The notes beneath the pieces were generated by a model. It ran no database searches and was not told the origin of the DNA. It was given only the letters and a program-made list of their open reading frames with translations. Shown one piece after another: positions 6,738 to 14,485 of a DNA stretch of 44,534 nt. Both the position numbers and the translations under genes were made by a program. Origin of the DNA: Myxococcales bacterium (GTDB lineage: Bacteria > Lernaellota > Lernaellaia > Lernaellales > Lernaellaceae); NCBI GenBank assembly GCA_012517325.1, contig JAAYVF010000044.1:1-44534 (forward strand). The letters run 5' to 3'. The number at the start of each line of letters is the position of its first letter. Position 1 is the first letter of the stretch.

Positions 6738-8066
6738 TTATTCCGCGGCGTCGTCGTCGGCCGGGGGCAGCGAAGTGTCGTCGTCGGCGGCATCGTCGTC
6801 GGCCGGGCTGGTGTCGTCGTCGGTCGCCGAGTCGTCATCGGAAGGAAGGCCGGGGTCGGGGATATCGAACATGGTCACGGCGTAAAGGTGATCGCCCTGG
6901 TCGCCCTCGATGAACCGGGCCAGTTGCCAACCTTCGGTGCTGCGCATCAGGAACAGGGGTTCGTTGAAGTCGGACGTGTAGCCCACGGCCCAGCCGCGAT
7001 CCTTGTCGACCAGACTGATGTCCTCGAGCACGTACTTGTCGCCCTTGACGCCGGGCAGCGACGCTTCGGCCCACTGGTCGCCGGCGACCTGTTCGTAAAT
7101 CTGCGAGTAGAGGCAATCGGCGATGGCGAGCCCGGCGCCGTCGGCGGTGAAGTACAAGCGCCGCACGCGGTTGGTTTTGCAGCCGGTGGTCGGCGTCAAC
7201 AGGAACGACGCCCATTCCGTGGCCTCGGCTCCGCGGTGCCACATGGTGCCGCGCTTTTCGCCCTCGACCATGCTGTAGCCGGCCGCCCAAATGGAGCCGT
7301 CGGCGGCTTGGGCCGCGTCGAGGATCTGGGCGGCGGGGACGTACACCGGCGAGGAATCGTCGTCGTCGTCGTCATCGTCGGCCGAGGTGTCGTCGTCGGC
7401 GGCGGTATCGTCGTCGTCGTCGGCGCCGACCTCGATGTATTGAACCTGGAAGATCGGGTCGGGGGTCACCGTGGAGCCGTCCCACCGCAAGTGCTGGTAC
7501 CAGCCGTCCACGACGCCGACCAGGTGGATCGCCTGATCTTCCGGCACGGGGAACAGGGCCACCAGATACATCGGATTGGAGGTGATGGCGCCTTGCACCG
7601 GGATGATGTTGGCGCTGCCGTCGAGCAGGAAGCAGACCAGATAGCCGTTATAAAGCGCATCGTTGGCGGCTACCCAGAAGGAGCCGTCGGGCAGGAAAAC
7701 GCCGTCGACGATGTCGGCGGTCGGCATTCCCGGCGGGGTCAGGTTCTGCCAGGCGCCCGCATTGTAGCGGTAAACGACCCGCTGGCCCCAGACGAAACCG
7801 TAGGCGCGGTTGAAAAAGGCGCTGCCGATGATGCGGTTGCTGAAGGGCGTCGCCGCGTCAACGTTCCATTGGCCGGCTTGATAGTGGTAGAGCGAATCCC
7901 CAAAGCCCCAACCGTAGATGGTCATGTCGTACAATTGCGGCGGAGTCTTGCCGTCCTTCCCGTCGTCTTTGTCGTCGTCGTCGTCTTTGCCGCAGGTGGA
8001 AAAAGCGAACAACACTCCCATCAGCGCCGCGATCAAAGCGGCGACAACAATCACTCGGCGGTTCAT
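6738..8066 (-). CDS. Asp-rich exported lipoprotein with repeat-like (BNR/propeller-type) body
   Basis: The 442-residue protein starts with a signal peptide ending AFSTC, a plausible though imperfect lipobox (Cys25), followed at once by an Asp/Lys-rich linker. The body has repeated Gly/Trp-containing strands such as GSFWVAAND, GSIWAAGYS and RGWAVGYTS, as in BNR/photosynthesis-stability-type propellers that occur in surface proteins. Two more Asp/Ser/Thr tracts occur, near residues 218-243 and over the last 40 residues. GGGAGG lies 4 nt before the ATG at 8066. A TTG one codon upstream is less likely. No enzymatic motif is recognised; surface location is inferred. Confidence 0.75.
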   Translation of the reverse strand: MNRRVIVVAALIAALMGVLFAFSTCGKDDDDDKDDGKDGKTPPQLYDMTIYGWGFGDSLYHYQAGQWNVDAATPFSNRIIGSAFFNRAYGFVWGQRVVYRYNAGAWQNLTPPGMPTADIVDGVFLPDGSFWVAANDALYNGYLVCFLLDGSANIIPVQGAITSNPMYLVALFPVPEDQAIHLVGVVDGWYQHLRWDGSTVTPDPIFQVQYIEVGADDDDDTAADDDTSADDDDDDDDSSPVYVPAAQILDAAQAADGSIWAAGYSMVEGEKRGTMWHRGAEATEWASFLLTPTTGCKTNRVRRLYFTADGAGLAIADCLYSQIYEQVAGDQWAEASLPGVKGDKYVLEDISLVDKDRGWAVGYTSDFNEPLFLMRSTEGWQLARFIEGDQGDHLYAVTMFDIPDPGLPSDDDSATDDDTSPADDDAADDDTSLPPADDDAAE

Positions 8067-8218
8067 CAAACCTCCCTACCTGACTGCCGACCCGTGGGGT
8101 ACTCTAACTCAAAACATCGGGCGCGCCAATCTCGGCGCAACTTTTTTCCCGCGACGGTTTCTAAGTAGAGGCGACTTTCGCAAAGGGGCGTAGTATATAA
8201 ATAAATACGCCTGAAATC

Positions 8219-8247
8219 TTGACTTCTCGGGCTTTGTGAAATACGTT
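8219..8247 (+). promoter_or_regulatory. Possible promoter of the tol operon
   Basis: TTGACT (8219-8224) and TACGTT (8242-8247) are 17 nt apart. The -35 is strong and the -10 weak. A start near 8254 would lie downstream of the GTG at 8236 and so would favour the TTG start of tolQ at 8293. Confidence 0.4.
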
Positions 8248-8292
8248 TGTCGCCAATTCGAGAACCGTGGGGCAAACAGGAGAAAATCGATT

Positions 8293-9054
8293 TTGACTGC
8301 TGAAATCCTATCCGTCATCGCCGCGACCAACGCTCAAGGTGCCAACGTCCTGGACCTCGTCAAAGACGCCGGGCCGGTGGTGAAAGTCGTCCTGGGCTTT
8401 TTGGTCGTGTTTTCCGTGACCAGTTGGGCCATCATCTTCCTGAAGTGGCTGCTGCTGCGCCGCGCTCACAAAGAGAGCGATATCTTCATGAAGATTTTCT
8501 GGGAAACGCGCCAACTCGAGGAAATCTACCGCCACAGCAAGCAGCTCATGTACGCGCCGTTGGCCGAGGTTTTTGCCGCCGGCTACGAGGAATTGAAGCG
8601 CTTCCGGGCCGGCGCCGACCAGTTCACCGCCGCCGACGTGCATTCCGATCTCGATCGCGAACGGCTTTCGGCCGCCAAGATGAACGTCAGCCGCGCCTTG
8701 CAGCGCTCGATGACCGACCAGATGGCCAAGCTGGAAAAAGCCATCCCGTTCCTGGCCACGGTCGGCAATACCGCGCCGTTCATCGGTTTGTTCGGCACCG
8801 TTTGGGGCATCATGGACAGCTTTCACAGCATCGGCGCCATGGGCCAGGCCTCGCTCGCGGTCGTGGCCCCCGGCATTTCCGAAGCCTTGGTGGCCACGGC
8901 GGTCGGCTTGTTCGCGGCGATTCCGGCGGTCGTGTTTTACAACCACTTCGCCGCGAAACTGCGGTCGCTGGAAAGCAGCCTGAACAGTTTTTCGAGCGAG
9001 TTCATGAACATCCTGGAGCGGTACATTTTGCAGGCCGCTCCGCGGGAGAAATAA
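8293..9054 (+). CDS. tolQ: TolQ, proton-channel subunit of the Tol-Pal motor
   Basis: TolQ is an ExbB/MotA-family inner-membrane protein that with TolR turns proton flow into force on TolA. The 253-residue product has three membrane segments (about 28-50, 148-170 and 185-207) and the family motif VGNTAPFIGLFGTVWGIM before the third-helix region. I chose the TTG at 8293 because AGGAG lies 10 nt upstream and the protein then begins like other TolQ. A GTG at 8236 has no ribosome site. First gene of the operon, followed by tolR after 3 nt. Confidence 0.93.
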   Translation: MTAEILSVIAATNAQGANVLDLVKDAGPVVKVVLGFLVVFSVTSWAIIFLKWLLLRRAHKESDIFMKIFWETRQLEEIYRHSKQLMYAPLAEVFAAGYEELKRFRAGADQFTAADVHSDLDRERLSAAKMNVSRALQRSMTDQMAKLEKAIPFLATVGNTAPFIGLFGTVWGIMDSFHSIGAMGQASLAVVAPGISEALVATAVGLFAAIPAVVFYNHFAAKLRSLESSLNSFSSEFMNILERYILQAAPREK

Positions 9055-9057
9055 TCC

Positions 9058-9480
9058 GTGGCGATGAGTGCGGGAGGCGGCGACCGCCGCCTGATGAGCG
9101 ATATCAACGTGACGCCCCTCGTCGACGTCATGCTGGTGCTGTTGATCATCTTCATGGTCACGGCGCCGATGTTGCAGGAGGGCATGTCGGTCAACGTGCC
9201 CCAGGTTTCGGCGGGGCCGCTCGAACAGCACGAGGAAGAGCCGGTCGTGCTGACCATCGACAAAAGCGGCGGCATGTCGGTGAAAAAATCCCAGGTATCC
9301 CTGGACACGCTGGGTGAGCAGCTCAAGCTGATCTTCGAACAGCGGGCCGATAAAACCTTATATTTAAAGGCCGATCAGGACGTATCCTACGGCCAGGTGG
9401 TGAAGGCCATGGCGATCGCCAAGCAGGCCGGCGCCGCGAAGCTGTCGATGGTCACCAAGCCGCCGGAAGAGACGAAGTAA
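9058..9480 (+). CDS. tolR: TolR (ExbD family) subunit of the Tol-Pal motor
   Basis: A single-membrane-span protein of 140 residues with a periplasmic C-terminal domain. The signature DINVTPLVDVMLVLLIIFMV is present, and its LVDVML aspartate corresponds to the proton-carrying residue of ExbD/TolR. The start is a GTG at 9058, 9 nt after GGGAG; an ATG two codons later is possible. It works with TolQ and follows it after 3 nt. Confidence 0.95.
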   Translation: MAMSAGGGDRRLMSDINVTPLVDVMLVLLIIFMVTAPMLQEGMSVNVPQVSAGPLEQHEEEPVVLTIDKSGGMSVKKSQVSLDTLGEQLKLIFEQRADKTLYLKADQDVSYGQVVKAMAIAKQAGAAKLSMVTKPPEETK

Positions 9481-9486
9481 CCGAGG

Positions 9487-10239
9487 ATGACCGCCGGGAC
9501 GCGCTATCTGTTTGCGATTAATTTCGAGCGGCTGATCGCCCAGGCGACCGCGGTTTCGCTGTTCGGGCATGCCCTGGCGGTGGCGGCGTTCATTTTTCTG
9601 CCGGGAATTTTCGGCAGCGACCGCGTCCTGCCGCAACCGATCGAAGTGGATCTGTCCTACTCGTTGCCGAAGGGGCCCGGCCTGGGGCCGATGGCGCCGG
9701 ATCGCGACCAGGCCGCCGTGCGCACCGCCGACCCGCGCCGCCTGTCGGATATCATGAAGGAACGCGAGCAAAAACAGAGCGCCGACGCGGTCAAGCTGAC
9801 CGAGCATCGGCAGGTCGAGACCAATAAACTCGGGTGGAAAGACCGGCAGCGCCTGGAGGCGATCGAGAAGCTGCGCGAAAAACGCGCCCTGATGGACTCG
9901 GTGGGCGGCGGCGGGCAGGGCACCTCCAGCACAACGGGCGTGCTGGGCATCTACATCGCCAACGTGCGCAGCCGCATTCTGTCAGTCTGGTCGTTGCCGG
10001 GCGGCCTGCCGGCCGATTTGTTGGAAAAAATGGTGTATGTGCGGATTTACGTGGCGGCCAACGGTTCGGTGCTCAAACAGGAAATGGCGAAACCGTCGGG
10101 CTTCGAGCCGCTCGACCGGAGTTGTTCCTCCGCGATCGTCAAAGCCAGTCCGTTGCCGCCGCCGCCGTCGCTGTTGGCCGACGAATTGCGAAACAAAGGC
10201 ATCGTGATTCGTTTTATTCCGCGCGAAAAACAACACTAG
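9487..10239 (+). CDS. tolA: TolA/TonB-like energy-transducing protein (short)
   Basis: The 250-residue protein has one N-terminal membrane span (about 21-43), a charged, probably helical middle (about 85-140), a glycine-rich hinge (GGGGQG) and a C-terminal domain of TonB/TolA type ending near VIRFIPRE. Position between tolR and tolB supports TolA, which bridges the inner membrane to TolB/Pal. The helical middle is much shorter than the long domain II of E. coli TolA (421 residues in all), so the reach across the periplasm would be smaller or handled differently. A TonB label cannot be excluded from sequence alone. Confidence 0.85.
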   Translation: MTAGTRYLFAINFERLIAQATAVSLFGHALAVAAFIFLPGIFGSDRVLPQPIEVDLSYSLPKGPGLGPMAPDRDQAAVRTADPRRLSDIMKEREQKQSADAVKLTEHRQVETNKLGWKDRQRLEAIEKLREKRALMDSVGGGGQGTSSTTGVLGIYIANVRSRILSVWSLPGGLPADLLEKMVYVRIYVAANGSVLKQEMAKPSGFEPLDRSCSSAIVKASPLPPPPSLLADELRNKGIVIRFIPREKQH

Positions 10240-10260
10240 CATAAAGCAAGCGAGGGACCG

Positions 10261-11658
10261 ATGAGGCCACGTTGGGCGATTCTTTTGACGTTGATGCTGA
10301 CCGGCCTCCTGGGCGGCGCCACCTGGCTGGCGGCGGGTCTCACCGAAGACCCGACCCCGCCGAGCGGCGACGGCCTGGTGATCGATATCTACGGCACCAC
10401 GAGCGGCATGCCGATGGTACGCAAGGATCCGATCGCGGTACCGCTGTTTAAAAATACCGGCGCCGAGGCCGACAACCTGGGCTTGTCGCTCAAATTGTCG
10501 GACCTGATCGCCGAGGACATGCGGATGACCGGCCGCTTCGACGTGATCGATCGCTCGATGTACGTGGAAAACCCCCACGCGGCGGGCGTGAAACCCGGCG
10601 AGTTCGATTTCAACGACTGGAAGGTGATCGGCGCCGAATACCTCATCAAAGGCAACTTCGCGCTCGACGGCGGCAAATTGACCGTCCAGTTCCGGCTCTA
10701 CCACGTGCCGACGCAGAAAATGCTCGTCGGCAAGGAATACAGCGGCAAACCCGACGACTGGTACCTGATGGTGCACAAATTCGGCAACGACGTGGTTTAC
10801 GAACTGACCCGCGAAAAAGGCATCTTCGGCACCAAGGTCGCCTATGCCTCCACGGTCGGCGGGGCGCAGGAAATTTTCGTCATCGACGTTGACGGACGCA
10901 ATCAGAAACGGTTGACGTACCTCGGCGGCAAGGCCAAGAACCCGACCTGGTCGCCCGACGGCAGCCAGATCGCCTTCGCCTGGGAAAACAGCGCCAATGT
11001 CTCCGATATGTACAACTCGCTGTACGTGGTCCCGACCACCGGCGGCGAACCGAAACTACTGCTCAAGATCAAGGGAATTCTGATCACCACGCGTTTTTCG
11101 CCGTCGGGCAGCCGCATCGCCATGGCGATTTCCTACGACGGCAACATGGAGATTTATACGGTCAGCGCGAACGGCGGCAAACCCAAACGCCTGACCGTCG
11201 CCCACGGCATCGAAATTTTCCCCGCCTGGTCGCCGAGCGGCGATCAGATCGCATTTGTCTCCGACCGGTCGGGCGGCCCGCAAATCTGGCGGATGAAATC
11301 GGACGGCAGCGACCCGCAGCGGGTTAGTTATTTTGGCAGTTACAACATGAGCCCGGATTGGGCCAAGACCACCAACGGAGACCGGATTGTTTACAGTTCG
11401 CGGGAATCGGGAATTTTCAACATTCTGATGGTCACTCCCGAAGGCACGGATGCGACCGTAATCACGCAGGGACAAGGCTTCGGATCTTGCGAATATCCAA
11501 GCTTTTCTCCGGATGGCAGGGCGATCGCATTAACTTCCAATAACGGTTCCGGGAGGATGCTGCGACTGTTTAATGTCGATGGAAGTTACACCAAACAGTT
11601 GACAAGACCGGGCACGGATGATAAGAATTCTGCCTGGTCTCCCAGATTATTGAATTAG
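10261..11658 (+). CDS. tolB: TolB, periplasmic beta-propeller of the Tol-Pal system
   Basis: A signal peptide of about 26 residues precedes an N-terminal alpha/beta domain and a WD40-like (PD40) six-bladed propeller. Blade motifs are visible in NPTWSPDGSQIAF, RFSPSGSRIAM, PAWSPSGDQIAFVSDRSG and PSFSPDGRAIALTS. TolB binds Pal and TolA during outer-membrane constriction. At 465 residues it is slightly longer than the E. coli protein (430). The gene follows tolA by 21 nt with GAGGG before the ATG. The DNA of the last 250 nt is less GC-rich than the rest of the gene. Confidence 0.95.
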   Translation: MRPRWAILLTLMLTGLLGGATWLAAGLTEDPTPPSGDGLVIDIYGTTSGMPMVRKDPIAVPLFKNTGAEADNLGLSLKLSDLIAEDMRMTGRFDVIDRSMYVENPHAAGVKPGEFDFNDWKVIGAEYLIKGNFALDGGKLTVQFRLYHVPTQKMLVGKEYSGKPDDWYLMVHKFGNDVVYELTREKGIFGTKVAYASTVGGAQEIFVIDVDGRNQKRLTYLGGKAKNPTWSPDGSQIAFAWENSANVSDMYNSLYVVPTTGGEPKLLLKIKGILITTRFSPSGSRIAMAISYDGNMEIYTVSANGGKPKRLTVAHGIEIFPAWSPSGDQIAFVSDRSGGPQIWRMKSDGSDPQRVSYFGSYNMSPDWAKTTNGDRIVYSSRESGIFNILMVTPEGTDATVITQGQGFGSCEYPSFSPDGRAIALTSNNGSGRMLRLFNVDGSYTKQLTRPGTDDKNSAWSPRLLN

Positions 11659-11662
11659 TCGT

Positions 11663-11690
11663 TTGCAAAACGCCGGTTGGGCGTTATATT
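11663..11690 (+). promoter_or_regulatory. Promoter upstream of pal
   Basis: TTGCAA (11663-11668) and TATATT (11685-11690) are spaced by 16 nt, about 54 nt before the pal start. It would give pal its own high transcription, as expected for an abundant lipoprotein. The TTGC-type -35 recurs elsewhere in this window. Confidence 0.6.
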
Positions 11691-11743
11691 AGTCGCAATT
11701 GTAAATGACTATAACCTCGTAACTAAAACCAATGGAGGTACGA

Positions 11744-12439
11744 ATGAAAAGGTCTATTTTCGTATTGCTGGCGGTTGCCGCGGCCTTTTTGTTGGTCGCC
11801 TGCGGTCCGCCTGACGGCTATGACGTGGCCAAGCAAAATGCTTTGGACGCGCAAGCCGGTGCGAGCGCCCAGAAAGCCAACGAACTCTGCGCGACCGAAT
11901 GGGCTGCTGCCGAGCAGACCATGAAGCAGGCCCTCGAGGCGGATGCCGCCGAGGATTGGGACACCGCGATGCCGCTGTTCCAAAACGCCAAGAACCTGTA
12001 TGATATCGCGAAGATCTGCGCCGTGAAGAAAGCGGAAGAGATGAACAAGCCGGCGCCGCCGCCGCCTCCTCCGCCTCCTCCTCCGCCTGCCGCGATCAAA
12101 GCGAGCCTGGATGCGATCCTGTTTGACTATGACAAATATGCGATCCGTCCGGACCAGCTCGCGAAGATGAAGGACACCGCTGCGAAGATTAAGGAAAAGT
12201 TCGCCGACCACAAGTTCCAGCTCCTCGGCTGGTGCGACGTTCGTGGCACGGAAGAGTACAACCTGGCGCTGGGCGAACGCCGTGCGACCACCGTGTACAA
12301 CTTCCTGCTCGCTTCGGGCGTGGACAAGGCCAAGTTGGAAAAGAAATCCGGTGGCGAGACCAAGAAGTTCAATGCTGCCGAAACGGAAGCCGGCTATCAG
12401 GCCAACCGTATCGTCGAATTCGTCGACCTCGGCAAATAA
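11744..12439 (+). CDS. pal: Pal, peptidoglycan-associated lipoprotein
   Basis: The 231-residue precursor has a signal peptide with lipobox LLVAC, a short helical domain (about residues 25-105), a run of 11 prolines, and a C-terminal OmpA-type peptidoglycan-binding domain beginning near DAILFDYDKYAIRP. The binding loop reads GWCDVRGTEEYN with GERRA after it. The usual Pal has GHxD, so the His-x position is occupied by Trp-Cys. GGAGG lies 5 nt before the ATG. It anchors the outer membrane to the cell wall and binds TolB. The helical domain between lipobox and OmpA is not in E. coli Pal but is shared with the second copy at 13676. Confidence 0.93.
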   Translation: MKRSIFVLLAVAAAFLLVACGPPDGYDVAKQNALDAQAGASAQKANELCATEWAAAEQTMKQALEADAAEDWDTAMPLFQNAKNLYDIAKICAVKKAEEMNKPAPPPPPPPPPPPAAIKASLDAILFDYDKYAIRPDQLAKMKDTAAKIKEKFADHKFQLLGWCDVRGTEEYNLALGERRATTVYNFLLASGVDKAKLEKKSGGETKKFNAAETEAGYQANRIVEFVDLGK

Positions 12440-12463
12440 GCTCTGAGCTTAGTGGACAATCGG

Positions 12464-12498
12464 GCTCGGAGGCGGGTAACCGCTTCCGAGCTTTTTTT
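12464..12498 (+). terminator. Rho-independent terminator after pal
   Basis: Arms GCTCGGAGGCGG and CCGCTTCCGAGC form a 12-pair stem with one G-T pair around a GTAA loop, followed by seven T. It lies 24 nt after the pal stop. Confidence 0.9.
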
Positions 12499-12635
12499 AT
12501 TCCGGCCGGCCGGGACCGGGCCGGGAAACCAAAGCCCGGTCGCGGGTGTCCAAGGGGGCAGTTGTTGCCGGCGGTTGTCAAGGCGAACGATCGGTAATAG
12601 CGGTCGATTTCGCGGGCGCGGGCGGGCATTTGAAG

Positions 12636-12664
12636 TTGAACGCGCCGGGACGAAATGCTATGAT
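12636..12664 (+). promoter_or_regulatory. Promoter upstream of cpoB
   Basis: TTGAAC (12636-12641) and TATGAT (12659-12664) lie 17 nt apart, 64 nt before the cpoB start and downstream of the pal terminator. This separates cpoB from the tol-pal transcript. Confidence 0.6.
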
Positions 12665-12727
12665 CCTCCCGCTTTTTTACGGGTGTTTTTTCTGTCCGAT
12701 CGCCGGATCGGCGAGGAGTGATCACCG

Positions 12728-13570
12728 ATGAAGAACCAATGGAATCTGCTGGGCCTGTTTTTATTGCCGGTGTTGTTGTTCTCCCTGACCGGCTGCCCGA
12801 TCCGCACCAGCCAGGGCAATGAGCTGGAATCCAACATCGCCGACATGCAGCGGCGCCTCGAGGCCTTGGAGAAAAACAACCAGAATCTGGTGGATCGGTT
12901 CAACGAAAGCACCAAGATGTCCGGCGAAGCGGTGTTGAATTTCGACCAGCTGCAACAGCAGGTCGGCGCCTTGGAAGGCAAAATCGACGAAATGAACCAC
13001 AATGCCGGCCAGCAACAGGTTTCGCCGCAGCAATTGGCCCTGATGAGGCGGCAGTTGGCGCGGCAGTTCGAAGCGATCGACACCCGGTTGTCGGTCATGG
13101 AGAAGAAAGCGGGCATCAAGGACGTCGACCGCGGCAACCTTGAGGAATTGACCGGAAACGTGGCGCCGTTGCCGGCGGCGGATACGCCCCAGCCGAAAAA
13201 CGAGGACGACGTGTACCGCGAGGCCTTGGCGCTATTCAACCAGGGCAACCTGGAAGCGTCGAAATCGCGGTTCCGGGATTTTCTCACCCAATTCAAGAAA
13301 AGCCCCAAGTGCAGCGAGGCGCAGTATTACCTGGCGAAAAGCCTCTTCAAGCAACGTTCGTGGGAGGACGCGATCCTCGAGTTCGACACCCTGGCTTCGA
13401 AATATCCGCAGAGCAAGCGCGTTCCGGAAGCCTACCTGAACATGGGAATCTCCTTCTACGAAACCGGCCGGGTCGGCGACGCCAAGTTGTTCTTCGACAA
13501 GGTGGTCGAACAATTCCCGCGGAGCCCCGAGGCCGATCTGGCGCGCAAAAAGTTAAAAATGATGCACTAA
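12728..13570 (+). CDS. cpoB: CpoB/YbgF-like Tol-Pal-associated lipoprotein
   Basis: CpoB links Tol-Pal constriction with cell-wall synthesis in the periplasm. The 280-residue precursor has a signal peptide ending LTGC (lipobox; E. coli CpoB is soluble, so lipidation differs). A coiled-coil segment follows at about 30-110 (ESNIADMQRRLEALEK and onward), then a linker, and three TPR units from about residue 160 (YREALALFNQGNLE, YYLAKSLFKQRSWEDA, YLNMGISFYETGRVGDA). AGGAG precedes the ATG. The place after pal is the usual one for this family. Confidence 0.9.
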   Translation: MKNQWNLLGLFLLPVLLFSLTGCPIRTSQGNELESNIADMQRRLEALEKNNQNLVDRFNESTKMSGEAVLNFDQLQQQVGALEGKIDEMNHNAGQQQVSPQQLALMRRQLARQFEAIDTRLSVMEKKAGIKDVDRGNLEELTGNVAPLPAADTPQPKNEDDVYREALALFNQGNLEASKSRFRDFLTQFKKSPKCSEAQYYLAKSLFKQRSWEDAILEFDTLASKYPQSKRVPEAYLNMGISFYETGRVGDAKLFFDKVVEQFPRSPEADLARKKLKMMH

Positions 13571-13577
13571 ACAATGC

Positions 13578-13606
13578 TTGCGCCGGGTTTTCATTCACGC
13601 TATAAA
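13578..13606 (+). promoter_or_regulatory. Promoter upstream of second pal-like gene
   Basis: TTGCGC (13578-13583) and TATAAA (13601-13606) are separated by 17 nt. It lies in the gap between cpoB and the 13676 gene. Confidence 0.65.
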
Positions 13607-13675
13607 CGACTTATCTTTTCGACGCAAAAACGAAATACTACCAAGCGGACTCGTTTTTTGTCCGGGAGGAAGATC

Positions 13676-14419
13676 ATGAAGCGGATCGCTTTTGCTCTGC
13701 TGATCTTGGTTGCCTGCGGAATGTTCGTCGGCTGCGCCTCGGCGCCGTCGCCGGCGGTGGAACAAATCGCCGTCGCCAAGCAGGCGCTGCTGGATGCCAA
13801 GGCCGAAAACGCCGATAAGCTGTGCGCCGACGAATATCAAAGCGCCGAAATGAAACTGCGGCAGGCCGAGTTGCTGCTGCAGGACGGCGAGAACGATCAG
13901 GCCGGCGTCGTGGCCACCCAGACCGGCAAGCTGGCGGAACTCGCGAAGAAATGCGCGATCGCCCGCAAAAGCCAGCCCACCCAGCCCGTAGTGGAGGAAG
14001 TCGTTCCGGACGAGTTGAAGAATTTCAAGACTTCGGTCTACTTCGACTACAATTCGAACACGATCCGGGTCGGCGAGCGCGAGAAGCTCGACAAGGCCAT
14101 CGAATACCTGCGCAAGATGTCCAAGGATCACAAATTCTACCTGTTGCTTACCTCGTACTGCGACGCTCCGGGAACGCCGGGCGCCAACGCGGACTTGGCC
14201 AAGCGGCGTGCCCTGGTGACGCGGTTCGTTCTGTCGGAAAACGGCCTTTCGAAAAACCGCATTTACATGCAGGCCCTCGGCAGCAAGCCGGCGACCAGCG
14301 CGACGGGTGAAGGCAAAACCGGGAGCCGCAAGAAAGATCAGGAATGGCGTCGGGTGGATATCACGGTGCTCTTCACGCGGCCGACCTCGGTGGTCATGGA
14401 CACCCTGACCAAGGAATAG
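13676..14419 (+). CDS. Second Pal-like OmpA-family lipoprotein
   Basis: A 247-residue precursor with lipobox FVGC, a helical domain with LCADEYQSAEMKLRQAE that resembles the same region in the pal product at 11744, and a C-terminal OmpA-type domain starting near SVYFDYNSNTIRVGE. The peptidoglycan loop reads SYCDAPGTPGAN with AKRRA, so it shares the Cys-Asp variant with the first Pal but is more diverged. GGGAGG lies 7 nt before the ATG. The pair probably arose by duplication. Whether this copy binds TolB or only peptidoglycan cannot be told. Longer upstream in-frame starts would lack a signal peptide at the N-terminus. Confidence 0.85.
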   Translation: MKRIAFALLILVACGMFVGCASAPSPAVEQIAVAKQALLDAKAENADKLCADEYQSAEMKLRQAELLLQDGENDQAGVVATQTGKLAELAKKCAIARKSQPTQPVVEEVVPDELKNFKTSVYFDYNSNTIRVGEREKLDKAIEYLRKMSKDHKFYLLLTSYCDAPGTPGANADLAKRRALVTRFVLSENGLSKNRIYMQALGSKPATSATGEGKTGSRKKDQEWRRVDITVLFTRPTSVVMDTLTKE

Positions 14420-14436
14420 TCCGCCCCCAAGCGAAC

Positions 14437-14467
14437 GAAAAAAGCCACGCCCGGCGGCGTGGCTTTT
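14437..14467. terminator. Bidirectional terminator between pal2 and smc
   Basis: Arms GCCACGCC and GGCGTGGC (14444-14463) around CGGC are flanked by A7 on the left and T4 on the right, so it can end both converging transcripts. The same hairpin occurs at 39848-39879. Confidence 0.85.
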
Positions 14468-14485
14468 CATTTAATTCCGCGGCGC

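Noticed and set aside
7350-7440. CGTCGTC repeats as a possible CRISPR or tandem array
   Set aside because: They are codon repeats for Asp in an open frame, without spacers. The same holds for 23310-23460 and 41640-41740.
12052-12090. CCGCCTCCT repeat near the middle of pal
   Set aside because: It encodes the poly-proline spacer of Pal and has no other structure.
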